Shown one piece after another: positions 31,925-32,138 of a stretch of DNA of 32,138 bases (position 1 is the stretch's first letter; every line of letters starts with the position of its first letter). This DNA comes from Pseudomonadales bacterium (GTDB lineage: Bacteria; Pseudomonadota; Gammaproteobacteria; Pseudomonadales; Pseudohongiellaceae), in the NCBI GenBank assembly GCA_022822865.1, contig JAJDYJ010000054.1, positions 1-32,138 of the forward strand. The letters run 5' to 3'. A program made the position numbers and the translations under genes. The notes below the pieces were generated by a model, which saw only the letters and a program-made list of their open reading frames with translations, was not told the origin of the DNA and searched no databases.

Positions 31925-31933
31925 TCTATACCA
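31925..31933 (-). promoter_or_regulatory. Extended -10 promoter of the surface-protein gene
   Basis: Minus strand TGG-TATAGA (31933-31925) about 58 nt upstream of the ATG; TATAGAATCTCG overlaps a form similar to the korA box. No clear -35. It lies between the gene and the IS end, so the insertion has not removed it. Confidence 0.45.
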
Positions 31934-31964
31934 TCGGTTCAACCAAAATCCAATCCGTGTCAAA

Positions 31965-32007
31965 CCAAAGTAGAAATGTCCCTTTTTCTCCAAAGTAGAA
32001 ATGTCCC
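31965..32007. mobile_element. Terminal repeats of the right-hand insertion sequence
   Basis: The 18-bp sequence CCAAAGTAGAAATGTCCC occurs twice in direct orientation at 31965-31982 and 31990-32007, with a period of 25 bp. Repeated short direct copies just outside the transposase end are typical of the multi-repeat ends of integrase-core IS elements. The element's outer end is probably near 31955-31965 (minus strand TTGACAC), but the exact boundary and any target duplication are not resolvable from one side. Confidence 0.65.
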
Positions 32008-32010
32008 CTT

Positions 32011-32053
32011 CGGTCTTGCGCGGAGGGAGCGTAGCGACCGGAGCGCAAGACCG
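32011..32053. repeat. Long hairpin downstream of the IS transposase
   Basis: Arms CGGTCTTGCGC (32011-32021) and GCGCAAGACCG (32043-32053) are perfect complements over 11 bp with a 21-base loop. It lies 8 bp beyond the transposase stop, so it may help end that transcript, although no T-run follows. Confidence 0.6.
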
Positions 32054-32061
32054 CGCCGCCG

Positions 32062-32138
32062 TTATCGGGCGACCGCCTCCGCATCGGCCTTCAACGGCCG
32101 CCGCCAGGGGTGGTCCGGCGGCGGTTTCCAGGCCGGCC
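32062..32138 (-). CDS. IS transposase, C-terminal fragment (integrase-core type), cut by window edge
   Basis: The minus strand entering from the window edge reads PAWKPPPDHPWRRPLKADAE and then AVAR before a TAA at 32064-32062. The K-P-P-x-D-HPWRR ending is the standard C-terminus of a widespread integrase-core transposase group. With the direct repeats just beyond the stop, this supports an intact right half of an IS. The catalytic DDE residues are outside the window, so family and integrity are not settled. Confidence 0.72.
   Translation of the reverse strand, partial: PAWKPPPDHPWRRPLKADAEAVAR

Overview
The window reads as a GC-rich proteobacterial chromosome segment, most likely gammaproteobacterial. 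The reasons are a hisB-hisH-hisA-hisF operon with a stand-alone dehydratase HisB, an S41 processing peptidase convergent with hisF, a fused-subunit KorAB-type oxidoreductase, and extended -10 promoters. The lineage is inferred from gene order and protein style; no rRNA or tRNA gene is visible. Both edges run into insertion sequences: the N-terminus of a transposase at the left (1-77) and the C-terminus of another at the right (32062-32138), the latter with its terminal repeats.

Layout. 136-3806 (minus): a small operon of a Tat-exported gluconate-dehydrogenase-type subunit 3, a GMC flavoprotein oxidoreductase and an MFS exporter. 3926-4342 (plus): a small membrane-anchored protein of the deazaflavin-dependent nitroreductase-like fold. 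4469-18811: a RiPP biosynthetic locus. 18948-21251: a large secreted Calx-beta-type protein with an AT-richer centre. 21258-24127 (minus): korA-korB. 24336-27327 (plus): hisBHAF, with a tandem palindromic repeat between hisH and hisA. 27334-28614 (minus): a carboxy-terminal processing protease. 28750-31866 (minus): a large secreted protein with PPC and Ig-like repeats.

The centrepiece is the 4.4-18.8 kb locus, a proteusin-leader/thiazole hybrid. An 84-residue NHLP-type precursor (11281-11535, minus) ends in the tiny core LCCCGW after an Ala-Ala-Gly site. The plus-strand operon 4469-11247 encodes four proteins: an AlkB-type di-iron membrane oxygenase fused to a degenerate GlnE-like adenylyltransferase domain; a C-D fused YcaO cyclodehydratase; an NHLP leader fused to a terpene-cyclase-like alpha/alpha toroid; and an unrecognised 369-residue protein. 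A second plus-strand operon (11717-17411) encodes the NHLM export trio: a minimal HlyD-like adaptor, a C39 peptidase-ABC exporter and a second ABC protein. A SagB-type FMN dehydrogenase (17441-18811, minus) closes the locus.

The simplest model is as follows. YcaO cyclises the three consecutive cysteines to thiazolines and SagB oxidises them to thiazoles. The AlkB-like and toroid proteins further tailor the peptide or a lipid partner. The C39 domain cuts after Ala-Ala-Gly, and the ABC/HlyD system exports a very small tris-thiazole peptide. The chemistry of the tailoring steps is inference. The AlkB/pseudo-GlnE fusion and the leader-fused toroid are the parts least like anything I recognise.
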